From: Burkholderiaceae bacterium | GTDB lineage: Bacteria > Pseudomonadota > Gammaproteobacteria > Burkholderiales > Burkholderiaceae_F | DNA: 64,000 nucleotides | Reading direction: 5' to 3' | Assembly: GCA_022843955.1 (NCBI GenBank) | Contig: JALHMQ010000011.1 | Location: forward strand, 1 to 64,000 | In this document: one piece after another, positions 50,193 to 59,246 of the stretch | Layout of the letters: each line of letters starts with the position of its first letter | How positions within the stretch are numbered: position 1 is the first letter of the stretch | Program-made: the position numbers and the translations under genes | Notes under the pieces: model-generated | The model's database searches: none | What the model saw: only the letters and a program-made list of their open reading frames with translations | What the model was told of the DNA's origin: nothing

Positions 50193-50525
50193 ATGGCCTT
50201 GCTGTTGCTCGTTCTGCAGACGCTGATGCTGATTGCAGGACTTTCGTTGTTCGCGCAGTTCATCGTCGGCATCTTCAACTGGGGAGGCCGGCAGAACAAT
50301 TTCGTCTATCAACTGTTCGGCATCCTGACCAAGCCGGTGGTCCGGCTGGTGCGCGTCGTCACGCCACGCGTGGTGCTCGATGGCCACTTGCCGGCGGTCG
50401 CCTTCCTGCTCGTGTTCATCGGCTACTTCGCCTTTGGCCTGTGGCACCGCGACGTGTGCCAGGACGACGTCACGGCCGCTGGTTGCGAGCGCTGGGCCGA
50501 AGCCTGGCAGGGGGCGGTGCGATGA
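50193..50525 (+). CDS. YggT-like small membrane protein
   Basis: A 110-residue protein with an N-terminal membrane segment (about 3-26), an amphipathic middle (FVYQLFGILTKPVVRLVRVV) and a second membrane segment (about 66-84), then a short tail with two cysteines. The RP/KPVVRxxR piece between two helices is the YggT pattern. The function of YggT-type proteins is poorly known. Its stop overlaps the start of the TPR protein gene (ATGA), so the two are translated together. Confidence 0.65.
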   Translation: MALLLLVLQTLMLIAGLSLFAQFIVGIFNWGGRQNNFVYQLFGILTKPVVRLVRVVTPRVVLDGHLPAVAFLLVFIGYFAFGLWHRDVCQDDVTAAGCERWAEAWQGAVR

Positions 50526-51160
50526 GCCTGTTCTTGTCCAAGCTCTGGCTGCGCATGAGCGCGTTCGCCGCCACCTTCCTCGGCATGAAGCGGCGCGCAC
50601 TTGAATCCTACGAGTCGATGGTCGCGATCGATCCGAGCGATATCCCGGCCCGCGTGACCGTCGGCAACCTGCGCATGGAACTCGGCGATGCTGCCGGCGC
50701 GGCCGATGCGTTCACCAAGCTGCTCGAGCACAAGCCTGATCACGCCGAGTCGTGGTTCAACCTCGGGTACGTGCAGGAGCAGCGCGAGAACCTTGCCGAT
50801 GCGGAGCGCTGCTTTCGCCGCGCGGTCGAGCTGGAGGCGACGCTCGACCGAGCCTGGTACGGACTGGCTCTGGTGCTGATCCGCAACGGCCAGCTCACCG
50901 AGGCGGTCCACGCCTTGGAGAAAAACATCAAGCTGCAGCCGTTCTCGCCCTACGGCTACTACCAGCTCGCAATGACACAGCACCATCTTGGCGACAGCGA
51001 CGCCGCCTGGCGCACCTACGAACAACTGAAGAATTTCGAACCGCGTTACGCCGCAACACTGAAGCGCGACCTCGAAAACACCCGGCCGCGCAGTCGGCCG
51101 CAGCAGTCCCCGCCCTCGGCATCCGAAACCGGCAAGGAGGCACTACCCGCAAGCACCTGA
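50522..51160 (+). CDS. TPR-repeat protein
   Basis: A 212-residue protein starting ATG 50522, coupled to the YggT-like gene. It has about four tetratricopeptide repeats between residues 20 and 185 (for instance ALESYESMVAIDPSD, AFTKLLEHKPDHAESWFNLG, WYGLALVLIRNGQLTEAVHA), then a disordered tail. The N-terminal 20 residues are mildly hydrophobic. It should be a protein-interaction scaffold, perhaps for the membrane partner encoded just upstream. The gap to the symporter genes is only 37 bases. Confidence 0.75.
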   Translation: MSLFLSKLWLRMSAFAATFLGMKRRALESYESMVAIDPSDIPARVTVGNLRMELGDAAGAADAFTKLLEHKPDHAESWFNLGYVQEQRENLADAERCFRRAVELEATLDRAWYGLALVLIRNGQLTEAVHALEKNIKLQPFSPYGYYQLAMTQHHLGDSDAAWRTYEQLKNFEPRYAATLKRDLENTRPRSRPQQSPPSASETGKEALPAST

Positions 51161-51197
51161 ATCGCCCAGAAAGTCCAAGGAGATCAACGGAGGAAAC

Positions 51198-51458
51198 ATG
51201 CAGTTAACCCAAAAACACCAAGAGTATTGGCGCAGGAACCTGAACCTCACGATCGTGCTGCTCGTGATCTGGTTCGTGTCCACCTTCGTCGTGGCGTTCT
51301 TCGCGCGCCCGCTGGCCGAGATCGTCATCTTCGGCTGGCCGCTGTCGTTCTACATGGCAGCCCAGGGCTCGCTGATCATCTACCTCGTCATCATCTTCAT
51401 CTACGCCAGGAGCATGAAGAAGCTGGATGAGGAATACGGCGTTGCAGAGGAGGAATGA
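51198..51458 (+). CDS. DUF4212 protein, small subunit of a sodium:solute symporter
   Basis: An 86-residue protein opening with QKHQEYWRRNLNLTIVLLVI and two membrane segments (about 17-37 and 47-70). The GWPLSFYMAAQGSLIIYLVI stretch is the DUF4212 hallmark. These proteins are encoded beside and work with VC_2705-type symporters for acetate or similar carboxylates. GGAGG lies 5-8 bases before the ATG. It overlaps the symporter gene (ATGA). Confidence 0.92.
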   Translation: MQLTQKHQEYWRRNLNLTIVLLVIWFVSTFVVAFFARPLAEIVIFGWPLSFYMAAQGSLIIYLVIIFIYARSMKKLDEEYGVAEEE

Positions 51459-53581
51459 TGAGCGCAAAAGTCAGCTCGAATCGCGCGTTTTTCAACCAGC
51501 TCAAGAAGTACTACACGTACTACACCGGCGGTTTCCTGGTGTTCCTGGTCGCACTCGCGATCCTGGAACAGCTTGGTCTGCCGCGAGTGTGGATCGGCTA
51601 TGTATTCCTGTTCGCCACCATCGCGCTGTACGCAGGCATCGGCATCATGAGCCGGACGGCAGACGTCGCCGAGTACTACGTGGCAGGGCGACGTGTGCCG
51701 GCACTGTTCAACGGCATGGCCACAGGCTCGGACTGGATGTCGGCCGCGTCGTTCATCGGCATGGCAGGCGGCCTGTACCTGCAGGGCTTCGATGGTCTCG
51801 CCTTCATCCTGGGCTGGACCGGCGGCTACTGCCTGGTCGCGTTCCTGCTCGCGCCGTACCTGCGCAAGTTCGGCCAGTTCACGATCCCGGACTTCCTCGG
51901 TGCGCGCTACGGCGGCAACGTCGCCCGCTTCCTCGGCATCCTGATCGCGATCCTGGTCTCGTTCGTGTACGTGGTGGCGCAGATCTACGGTGTGGGTCTC
52001 ATCACCTCGCGCTTCACTGGCGTCGAGTTCACGGTCGGCGTGTTCCTGGGTCTGGCGGGCATTCTGGTCTGCTCGTTCCTGGGCGGCATGCGCGCAGTCA
52101 CGTGGACGCAGGTGGCGCAGTACATCATCCTGATCGTGGCCTACCTGATCCCGGTGGTCTGGTTGTCGGTGAAGCACACCAGCGTGCCGCTGCCGCAGTT
52201 CGTCTACGGCTCGGTTCTGCAGAAGGTCACCGAGCGCGAGAAGCAGCTCACCGCCGATCCGAAGGAGAAGGAGGTCCGCGACATCTTCCGTCAGCGCGCC
52301 GCCGATGCCAAAGGGCGAATCGATGGGCTGCCGGGCACGTGGACCGCCGGCAAGGAAGCCGCTGAAAAGCGCGTTGCGGATTTGAAAGCCGCCAATGCGC
52401 CGATCGCCGAGCAGAAGGCTGCGGAGAAGGCGCTGGCTGACTATCCGAAGACAGCCGATGACGCACGCCGCATCTGGGCCGGACAGGTGACCGCCAACAC
52501 CGGTCGCGCTGCGCCGCCGTTGCCGCATGCGGAGCCGTTCTATTCGGGGAATCCGGATCCGGTCAAGGCCGAGGCCGAGCGTGATCGCAAGCGCAAGAAC
52601 TTCCTCGCGCTGGTGCTCTGCCTGATGGTTGGTACCGCCGCCCTGCCACACATCCTGATGCGCTACTACACCACGCCGTCGGTGCAGGAAGCGCGCAACT
52701 CGGTGTTCTGGTCGCTGTTCTGCATCTTCCTGCTCTACTTCACGGCTCCCGCGCTCGCGGTGCTGGTGAAGTTCGACATCTACACGATGATCGTCGGCAA
52801 GAACTTTGCCGATCTGCCTGCATGGGTGTCGAGTTGGCAAAAGGTCGATGCGCGATTGCTGTCGATCATCGACATCAACAAGGATGGCATCGTGCAGTTG
52901 GCGGAGATCTCGATCGGACAGGACATCATCGTCCTCGCTACGCCCGAGATCGCCGGCTTGCCGTATGTCATATCAGGCCTGGTAGCTGCCGGTGGTCTTG
53001 CCGCCGCGCTGTCCACCGCGGACGGCCTGCTGCTGACGATCGCCAACGCGCTGTCGCACGACCTGTACTACAAGATGATCAATCCCAATGCCACGACCCA
53101 GAGGCGGATCCTGATTTCCAAGACTCTGTTGCTGGTAGTTGCGGGGTTGGCCGCCTGGACGGCCGCGCAAGCGCCCGCCGACATCTTGTTCCTGGTGGCC
53201 GCAGCGTTCTCGCTGGCTGCTGCGGGCTTCTTCGCGCCGCTGGTACTGGGCGTGTTCTGGAAGCGGGCCAACAAGTACGGCGCGTGCGCGGCCATGATCG
53301 TCGGCGTGAGCATCACGTTCTACTACATGGCCATTACCCAGCCTTGGCTGCGCAGCGTGTTCAATGTCTCCGGCACGATCGCGGAGAACACCTGGTGGGA
53401 TATTGCGCCGATCTCGGCGGGCATCTTCGGCATGCCGGCGGCGCTGATCACCATGGTCGTCGTTTCGCTGCTGACGCCTGCACCTGACCAGGCGACGCAG
53501 GACCTGGTCGAGCACGTGCGCTATCCGAACCTGCAGGGGGACACGATGAATACCTCCGCCCAGACCAGTGGCGGGCACTAA
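51455..53581 (+). CDS. Sodium:solute symporter, VC_2705/ActP-like
   Basis: A 708-residue transporter of the solute:sodium symporter family. Core features: YYVAGRRVPALFNGMATGSD near the first helices, SFIGMAGGLYLQGFDGLAF, and LSTADGLLLTIANALSHDLY, the SSF helix that lines the sodium site. A hydrophilic, charged insert of about 115 residues (roughly 255-370) breaks the membrane core. Residues 473-484 (DINKDGIVQLAE) match an EF-hand calcium-binding loop exactly in its key positions. The start could also be the second ATG (51458). Its neighbours acs and DUF4212 suggest acetate or a related acid as substrate. Confidence 0.92.
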   Translation: MMSAKVSSNRAFFNQLKKYYTYYTGGFLVFLVALAILEQLGLPRVWIGYVFLFATIALYAGIGIMSRTADVAEYYVAGRRVPALFNGMATGSDWMSAASFIGMAGGLYLQGFDGLAFILGWTGGYCLVAFLLAPYLRKFGQFTIPDFLGARYGGNVARFLGILIAILVSFVYVVAQIYGVGLITSRFTGVEFTVGVFLGLAGILVCSFLGGMRAVTWTQVAQYIILIVAYLIPVVWLSVKHTSVPLPQFVYGSVLQKVTEREKQLTADPKEKEVRDIFRQRAADAKGRIDGLPGTWTAGKEAAEKRVADLKAANAPIAEQKAAEKALADYPKTADDARRIWAGQVTANTGRAAPPLPHAEPFYSGNPDPVKAEAERDRKRKNFLALVLCLMVGTAALPHILMRYYTTPSVQEARNSVFWSLFCIFLLYFTAPALAVLVKFDIYTMIVGKNFADLPAWVSSWQKVDARLLSIIDINKDGIVQLAEISIGQDIIVLATPEIAGLPYVISGLVAAGGLAAALSTADGLLLTIANALSHDLYYKMINPNATTQRRILISKTLLLVVAGLAAWTAAQAPADILFLVAAAFSLAAAGFFAPLVLGVFWKRANKYGACAAMIVGVSITFYYMAITQPWLRSVFNVSGTIAENTWWDIAPISAGIFGMPAALITMVVVSLLTPAPDQATQDLVEHVRYPNLQGDTMNTSAQTSGGH

Positions 53582-53612
53582 GAGAACCAGTACAAGGAAG
53601 TTCTGCAATACG

Positions 53613-53644
53613 AAGCCCGCGGCGCAAGCCGCGGGCTTTTTTTT
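53613..53644 (+). terminator. Strong intrinsic terminator after the symporter gene
   Basis: AAGCCCGCGGC, loop GCAA, GCCGCGGGCTT, running into eight T. It lies 31 bases past the stop and ends the acs-side transcription unit. Confidence 0.95.
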
Positions 53645-53728
53645 CGTCTCGACCTGGCGTTGCTACGCTTCACCGCTTCTCCACACGCTCCCTTGTCGGC
53701 GATCGACGCCGCTGTCCCAACAGATCAC

Positions 53729-55372
53729 ATGGCCAAGCTCATTCCTGCCGGCTGGCGCGAACTGCGCGTGCTCGGTCGCGTCGACCGCGAACTGGAGACG
53801 CTCGAGGTCCTCGAAACCGGCCTGCCCGAGACGCTGACGGTATTCCACGGCGTGCACTGGACGCGCATCGAGCGCGGCTTCTCGGTGATCGGCGAGATCG
53901 ACTTCGTGATCGTCGGTCCGGCCGGTCGCGTGCTGCTGATCGAGCAGAAGTCGGGCTTCCTGCGGGAGAGCGCAGACGGGCTGGTCAAGGCCTACGAAGG
54001 GCGCGACAAGAACGTGCCGGCGCAGCTCAAGCGCACGCTCGATGCGCTGACGCTGCGCCTGGCTGCCGTATTGCCGGGCGAGTCGCTCACCCTGGACTAC
54101 CTGCTGTATTGCCCCGATTACCACGTGAAGAGTCCGGCCACGGCCGGGCTGCCGCCCGAGCGCATCGTCGATGCCGCGCGCAAGTCGCTGCTGTGCCGCC
54201 GGGTCATCGAGGCGTTTCCGCCGGAGCCGGCGCGCGACGTGCTGGCCCATCGGCTGCGCCGCTTCTTCAACGACGAGCTGCAACTGGTGCCCGATGTGAG
54301 CGCGTTGGTGGGCCGCGCCGAGCAACTGGTCACGCGCGTGTCGCAGGGTCTCGCCACCTGGGCGCGGCGCCTGGCGTTCACGCCGTTTCGCCTGCGCGTG
54401 ATCGGCACCGCCGGGTCAGGCAAGACGCAGCTTGCGCTGGCGGTGCTGGCCGACGCCGCGGCTGCGGGGCGGCGTGCGCTGTACGTCTGCTACAACCGGC
54501 CGCTGGCGGATCACATGGCACAGGTGGCGCCGCGCGAGACCGACGGCATCGAGATCGCTGCCTATCACCAGCTGTGCGACCGGCGGCTGCGCGCGCACGG
54601 CGAACGCACCGACTTCTCGCAGCCCGATGCATTCGAGAAGATGACCGAGAGGTTTGCCGCCTTGCCGGTCGAACCCGCCGAGCAGGTCGACGAGCTGGTG
54701 ATCGACGAGGGCCAGGACTTCCATCAGGCCTGGGTGGCGCCGTTGATGGCGCGCCTGGCGCCCGGTGCGCGCATGTGGTGGCTCGAAGATCCGATGCAGA
54801 ACCTGTACGCGCGGCCCACGGTGGACCTGCCCGGGTTCACCGTGATGCGTGCGCAGACCAACTACCGCAGTCCGCGCGACGTCATTGCCTACATCGAGCG
54901 CACGCTGCGGCCGGCACTGCCGCTGGAGCCGGCCAGTCCGTTCGCCGGCGGTGTCGAGGACCCGCTGACCTATGTCGATGCCCCGAGCCTGCTGGAGGCG
55001 ACCAAGCGCGCGGTCACGCTGGCGCTGGGCGCCGGGTTCCGCCGCGAGGACATCGTGATCCTGACCTTCGCCGGGCGCGAGAAGTCGTTGCTGCGCGCCT
55101 TCGACCAGATCGGCCCGCACCGGCTGCGCGCGGCCACGGGTCGCTACGACATGTTCGGTGCGCCGGAGATGACCCCGGGCGATCTGCTGGTCGAGACGGT
55201 GTACCGCTTCAAGGGCCAGAGTGCGCCGTGTGTCATCTTCACCGAGGTCGACTTCGCCGTCTGGGACGAGGTGGTGGAGCGCAAGCTTTTCGTCGGCATG
55301 ACGCGCGCCGCGATGCGGCTGTTCCTCGTGCTTTCGGAGCCCGCCGCGCGCTGTCTGCTCGCGCGCATGTAG
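53729..55372 (+). CDS. NERD-domain UvrD-like helicase
   Basis: A 547-residue protein from ATG 53729 (MAKLIPAGWRELRVLG); an upstream in-frame ATG at 53660 lacks similarity and overlaps the terminator region. Residues 15-130 are a NERD nuclease-related domain (SVIGEIDFVIVGP, VLLIEQKSGF). The rest is a superfamily 1 helicase core: Walker A GTAGSGKTQ, motif II DEGQDF, TNYRSPRDV (motif IV region) and motif VI KLFVGMTRAAM. It should act on DNA or RNA in repair or defence; such fusions are found in both settings. It is monocistronic. Confidence 0.85.
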   Translation: MAKLIPAGWRELRVLGRVDRELETLEVLETGLPETLTVFHGVHWTRIERGFSVIGEIDFVIVGPAGRVLLIEQKSGFLRESADGLVKAYEGRDKNVPAQLKRTLDALTLRLAAVLPGESLTLDYLLYCPDYHVKSPATAGLPPERIVDAARKSLLCRRVIEAFPPEPARDVLAHRLRRFFNDELQLVPDVSALVGRAEQLVTRVSQGLATWARRLAFTPFRLRVIGTAGSGKTQLALAVLADAAAAGRRALYVCYNRPLADHMAQVAPRETDGIEIAAYHQLCDRRLRAHGERTDFSQPDAFEKMTERFAALPVEPAEQVDELVIDEGQDFHQAWVAPLMARLAPGARMWWLEDPMQNLYARPTVDLPGFTVMRAQTNYRSPRDVIAYIERTLRPALPLEPASPFAGGVEDPLTYVDAPSLLEATKRAVTLALGAGFRREDIVILTFAGREKSLLRAFDQIGPHRLRAATGRYDMFGAPEMTPGDLLVETVYRFKGQSAPCVIFTEVDFAVWDEVVERKLFVGMTRAAMRLFLVLSEPAARCLLARM

Positions 55373-55501
55373 TGCGCACGGCCTGCGGCCGCTCCGTCCG
55401 CGCACGGTGTGGCCCGCTGGCGTGGGGCAGGGTTGCAGGCGCGGGGCTTGCTGCCGCGTTGGACTGCTCCTCACACGGCGCCGCAGCGCGCACGACACAA
55501 C

Positions 55502-55921
55502 ATGAACGCGGATTCCATCACCACTGAACAGATGAACGACGAGCTGCGCCAGCAGCTCATCGACACGCGCGATCGCCTGCTGCGCGAACTGGCCGAGGGC
55601 GCGCAGCGGCGCCAGGCCGAGAGCGGCTTTCCGGTGCATACCGGTGACGTACCTGACGCCGGCGATACGTCGGTGGCGACCGAGCAGGCCGATATACGCA
55701 ATGCCCAGATCAGCCGCGATGCAATGGAGCTGCGCCAGGTCGAGGCCGCCCTGGCGCGCCTCGATGGCGGCACCTACGGCTACTGCATGGACTGTGGGCA
55801 GGACATTCCCCTGGCGCGCTTGCGCGCCGCGTCCGCCGCGGAGCGCTGCATCTTGTGCCAGAGCGCGCGTGAACGGCAGTACGCCGACACCGGTCCGCTC
55901 GCGGTCGCTCGCCGGGTCTGA
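55502..55921 (+). CDS. DksA/TraR-family zinc-finger protein
   Basis: A 139-residue protein from ATG 55502. It has an N-terminal coiled coil (DELRQQLIDTRDRLLRELAE), then QVEAALARLDGGTYGYCMDC and AAERCILCQ. The four cysteines form the DksA-type zinc finger, and TYGYCxxCG is the family signature. Such proteins bind RNA polymerase in its secondary channel and tune transcription with or without ppGpp. It is shorter than classic DksA and lacks a clear DxxDxA tip, having DTSVATEQAD, so it may be a DksA paralogue. The next gene follows 27 bases later. Confidence 0.85.
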   Translation: MNADSITTEQMNDELRQQLIDTRDRLLRELAEGAQRRQAESGFPVHTGDVPDAGDTSVATEQADIRNAQISRDAMELRQVEAALARLDGGTYGYCMDCGQDIPLARLRAASAAERCILCQSARERQYADTGPLAVARRV

Positions 55922-55948
55922 TCACAGCACAACGGCCGGGAGCGAGCG

Positions 55949-56716
55949 ATGAACACGAACTGTGAAGGGCACCGCGTTCCTGATGTGCCATTGCGCGTGC
56001 TGCGCGGCGAGGACGAGTGGCGCACCACCACGAGCGCCGAGCTGTTCGGCGGGCGCAGCGTAGTGGTGTTCGCGCTGCCCGGCGCCTTCACGCCGACCTG
56101 CTCGTCGCAGCATCTTCCGCGCTACGAAGAGCTGGCGCCGGCGCTGCGCGAGGCGGGCATCGACGAGATCGTCTGTCTCTCGGTCAACGACCCCTTCGTG
56201 ATGCAGGCCTGGGCGCGCGACCAGGACGTGCGCGAGGTGACGCTGGTCGCCGACGGCAACTGCGAATTCACCGAGCAGCTCGGCATGGCGGTGGACAAGC
56301 GCGACGATGGCCTGGGTCGTCGATCCTGGCGCTACTCCATGCTGGTGCGCGACGGCACGATCGAGAAGGTGTTCGCCGAGCAGGAGGGGACGGCTGATCC
56401 GTTCAAGGTATCCGATGCCGACACCATGCTCGAGCATCTAAGCCCGGGGGCGGCGGTACCCGATCGCATTGCGATGCTGACGCGCGAGGGCTGTCCACAT
56501 TGCGCGCGTGCCCGTCAGTTTTTCGAAAGCGCCAACCTGGACTATGTCGAGGTGCCGTTGGACAACGCCGTGCGCGGCACGGTGGTCGGCGCCATCACCG
56601 GCCGCGACAGCGTGCCGCAGGTGTTCATCAACGGCGAGCACATCGGCGGCGCGGACGAACTGGAGCGCCGTCTGTTCGGCGAAGGTGGCGCTCCGTCGCC
56701 GCGCACGGCGTCGTAG
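55949..56716 (+). CDS. Peroxiredoxin-glutaredoxin hybrid protein
   Basis: A 255-residue two-domain protein. Residues 1-165 are a Prx5-type peroxiredoxin: FALPGAFTPTCSSQHLP contains the peroxidatic Cys in the PxxxTxxC motif. Residues 172-245 are a glutaredoxin with CPHC (LTREGCPHCARA), SVPQVFINGEHIGG and the GG turn. The peroxiredoxin reduces hydroperoxides and the fused glutaredoxin domain reduces it with glutathione. This fusion is known in several proteobacteria. GAGCG precedes the ATG. It could be co-transcribed with the DksA-like gene. Confidence 0.92.
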   Translation: MNTNCEGHRVPDVPLRVLRGEDEWRTTTSAELFGGRSVVVFALPGAFTPTCSSQHLPRYEELAPALREAGIDEIVCLSVNDPFVMQAWARDQDVREVTLVADGNCEFTEQLGMAVDKRDDGLGRRSWRYSMLVRDGTIEKVFAEQEGTADPFKVSDADTMLEHLSPGAAVPDRIAMLTREGCPHCARARQFFESANLDYVEVPLDNAVRGTVVGAITGRDSVPQVFINGEHIGGADELERRLFGEGGAPSPRTAS

Positions 56717-56795
56717 TGGCTGATACGGCGGTGCTGCCTTACCCGCTGCCTACCTGCCAGCGCTTTCTGACGCAGCGCTGTTCCTGCCGCGCGCA

Positions 56796-59246
56796 CTAGC
56801 GCTTCTGCGCCTTCTCTTCCTTGTCTTCGCCGCCGGCGCCTTGCGCGGCCGCCTGTGCATCGGGTACGTCGATGCTGCCGCTTTTCGCCTGGTCTGCAGC
56901 GCCCGCGACCGGCGCCAGCACCTCGCCGCAACGGCTGTCCTCGCCGCCGCCGGTCTCGATCAGCGGGAGCAGCGCTGCCAGCGGATTGACGAGCGCCAAG
57001 GCCACTGCCGCGCCGGCACGCGCCGCCACGGAAGAATCGAGCGAGATGTCGATATCGGTGAAGCTGCCACGCACGTGCAGCGGCCCACGCACGGACAGCA
57101 GATTCGGCTTCTTCGGTTGCGGTCGCAGTACGAGCGCGATGCGCTCCTGCTTGAAGTTCACCTCGCCGTCGCCGTCGATGCGTACGTGCTCGGTGTCGAA
57201 CACGAAGGGATCGATGGTGCCGATGCCCTTGGCGATGTTCAGCGCCAAGCCGGCGCAGCGGATCGTGCTTGGCTGGTCGCCGCCGAGCGCCAGTTGCAGC
57301 AGCCGGCCACCGTTGAGGCTCGCCGCCGCCAGCACGAAGTGCGAGATCTGGCCGCCTGCCATGCCGAGCGTGATCGAACCATCGGCGGAGCCGAGCAGAT
57401 CGGCCACCGAAGCGCCACGGCCTTCCAGCCGCAGTTGAGCGCCCAGGCGGCCACCGGACTGCTTGAGCTGGTCCACGGGTCCGACCAGCTGGGCCAGTTG
57501 CAGTCGCCGCAGGTCGGCGGCGGCGCGCAGCCGGTTGGGTGTGACGCGCGCGTCGAGCACGATCGACGCCAGTACCTCGCCGCCGGCGAACTGGAAGCGC
57601 AGCGGGTCGATGCGCAACTCGGCATCCTGCAGCAGCGCGCGGCTGCGCACGTCACGCAACGCCAGTTGCGGCGCCGGCAGGTACAGGGTCTCGATGGCAT
57701 AGCTGACATCGGCATCGATCACGGCGAGTCGCGCACCGCTGAAGTCAGCCGTCGGCAGCACCCGTGACGCGGCGGCGGTCCCGGCGTTGCGCCTGGCCGA
57801 CGGGGGTGTCGCGGCGCGCGACGGCGCCGCTCGGTCTGCGGGCGTCGCGGCGCCGGTCTGCTTCGCGGGCGGGGTGCCGTTGCTGCGGCCGCGCTCAGGT
57901 GCCGGGCGTGGTGCGGCCTGACGTTGCGCCTTGCCCTCGGGCGGCGCCTCAGGCTGCGGCTCGCTGCTGCGTGGCGGTGGCATCCAGGTGCGCGGCGAAT
58001 GCGGCGTACCGACAGGATGCAACAGGGTCGGGAACAGGGTCGGGAACAGCGCGGGCGCTGCGGCGTCAATTGCGCGCACCAGCGTTGGCGCCTGGCTTGG
58101 GTCGCGCTCGATGCTGCGGGTCTTCTTCGCCGGTGCAGCGCGGGCGGCCGGTGCTTCCTTACCCTCCTGCGGTCGCAGGCCTTGACGGCGCTCGGCCGGC
58201 GTCGCGTGCTCTGGCCGCGCGCCGCGTGACAGGGCCGCCTCGGCCGCCTGCACGCCGATCAGCGGGCCGAGGTCGGCCAGGTTGACGCGCTTGCTGCGCA
58301 GTGACGCGGTGAGCCGGGGTCGCGGCTCCTCGACCACCAGTTCGCCGTCACCGGCGATGTCGCTGCCGCCGACTGTCCCGCTGAAGCTGGCATAGCCGTA
58401 GGTGTTGCCGCGCTTGGTGAGCCGACCGTCGAAGCGATACGGCGGCGAGGCCGGCAGCGCCAGGCGCAAGGTCGGATAGAGCGACGCCAGGCTCGGCCCC
58501 GCGATCATCAGTTGCGTGTCGATGCCGCCCCAGGTGGCAATGTCGGTGACTTCGCCTTCCGCTTCGACCGTGGTGTTGCTCGCCTTCATCGACAGCTTCA
58601 TCGCGAACGGCTGGTTGCTGTTCATCACGCTGAGCACGCTGCCGGCCTGCAGCTCACCGCGAAACGGCACGCCCGCCCAGTCGCCGCTGAATTCGACCCA
58701 GGTCGGATAGCGCGCCTCGTTGCGCGTCTGCGCGCGGGCGTCGGCACGGATGTTCGACTTGCCGTCGCGGTAGGTCAGGCGCGCGCCATCAACCTGCAGG
58801 CCGCGCACGTCCAACGCCGGCGGGCGGTCGCCTTGGTCCACGCCGTCCTGGCCGCTGCGGCCGCCGCGGCCGAACTCCCAGTTGGTGCGGCCGTCGGCAA
58901 GGCGTTCCAGCAGCACGTCGGCATCGGTCAGGCGCAGGTGCGGCAGCACGCGCGGCGACATGAAGATGGACCCCAGGCGGATCGAGAACTCGATCTCGCG
59001 CACCGTGGCCATCGGCTGCGCCGGCGACCAGTCGGTGTTGGCCACGCGCACGTCACGCAGGCGCACGACGCTGGTGAGACCCGGCCGTACCTCCAGATGC
59101 CCCAGCACCACCTCACGCTGCAGGAGGCTGCTGGCCAGGCGCTGCGCCGGGCCGCGCAGCCAGTTCCAGTCCATCAGCGCGACCAGCAGCACGAGCGCGC
59201 CGATGGGCAGCGCAACGGCGAGGAGGGAGGCACGACGCAGGTTCAT
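56796..59246 (-). CDS. AsmA-family protein
   Basis: An 816-residue protein from ATG 59246. It has one N-terminal membrane anchor (about 8-25) and a very long beta-rich periplasmic part typical of AsmA/TamB-like proteins (EVVLGHLEVRPGLTSVVRLR near the start, GEVNFKQERIALVLRPQPKK near the end). These proteins are linked to outer-membrane lipid transport and assembly. Residues about 350-495 are a disordered Ala/Pro/Arg-rich insert, unusual in length. The end is acidic and Ala/Glu-rich. It is convergent with the peroxiredoxin gene and downstream of the ABC gene, with a 456-base gap. Confidence 0.85.
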   Translation of the reverse strand: MNLRRASLLAVALPIGALVLLVALMDWNWLRGPAQRLASSLLQREVVLGHLEVRPGLTSVVRLRDVRVANTDWSPAQPMATVREIEFSIRLGSIFMSPRVLPHLRLTDADVLLERLADGRTNWEFGRGGRSGQDGVDQGDRPPALDVRGLQVDGARLTYRDGKSNIRADARAQTRNEARYPTWVEFSGDWAGVPFRGELQAGSVLSVMNSNQPFAMKLSMKASNTTVEAEGEVTDIATWGGIDTQLMIAGPSLASLYPTLRLALPASPPYRFDGRLTKRGNTYGYASFSGTVGGSDIAGDGELVVEEPRPRLTASLRSKRVNLADLGPLIGVQAAEAALSRGARPEHATPAERRQGLRPQEGKEAPAARAAPAKKTRSIERDPSQAPTLVRAIDAAAPALFPTLFPTLLHPVGTPHSPRTWMPPPRSSEPQPEAPPEGKAQRQAAPRPAPERGRSNGTPPAKQTGAATPADRAAPSRAATPPSARRNAGTAAASRVLPTADFSGARLAVIDADVSYAIETLYLPAPQLALRDVRSRALLQDAELRIDPLRFQFAGGEVLASIVLDARVTPNRLRAAADLRRLQLAQLVGPVDQLKQSGGRLGAQLRLEGRGASVADLLGSADGSITLGMAGGQISHFVLAAASLNGGRLLQLALGGDQPSTIRCAGLALNIAKGIGTIDPFVFDTEHVRIDGDGEVNFKQERIALVLRPQPKKPNLLSVRGPLHVRGSFTDIDISLDSSVAARAGAAVALALVNPLAALLPLIETGGGEDSRCGEVLAPVAGAADQAKSGSIDVPDAQAAAQGAGGEDKEEKAQKR

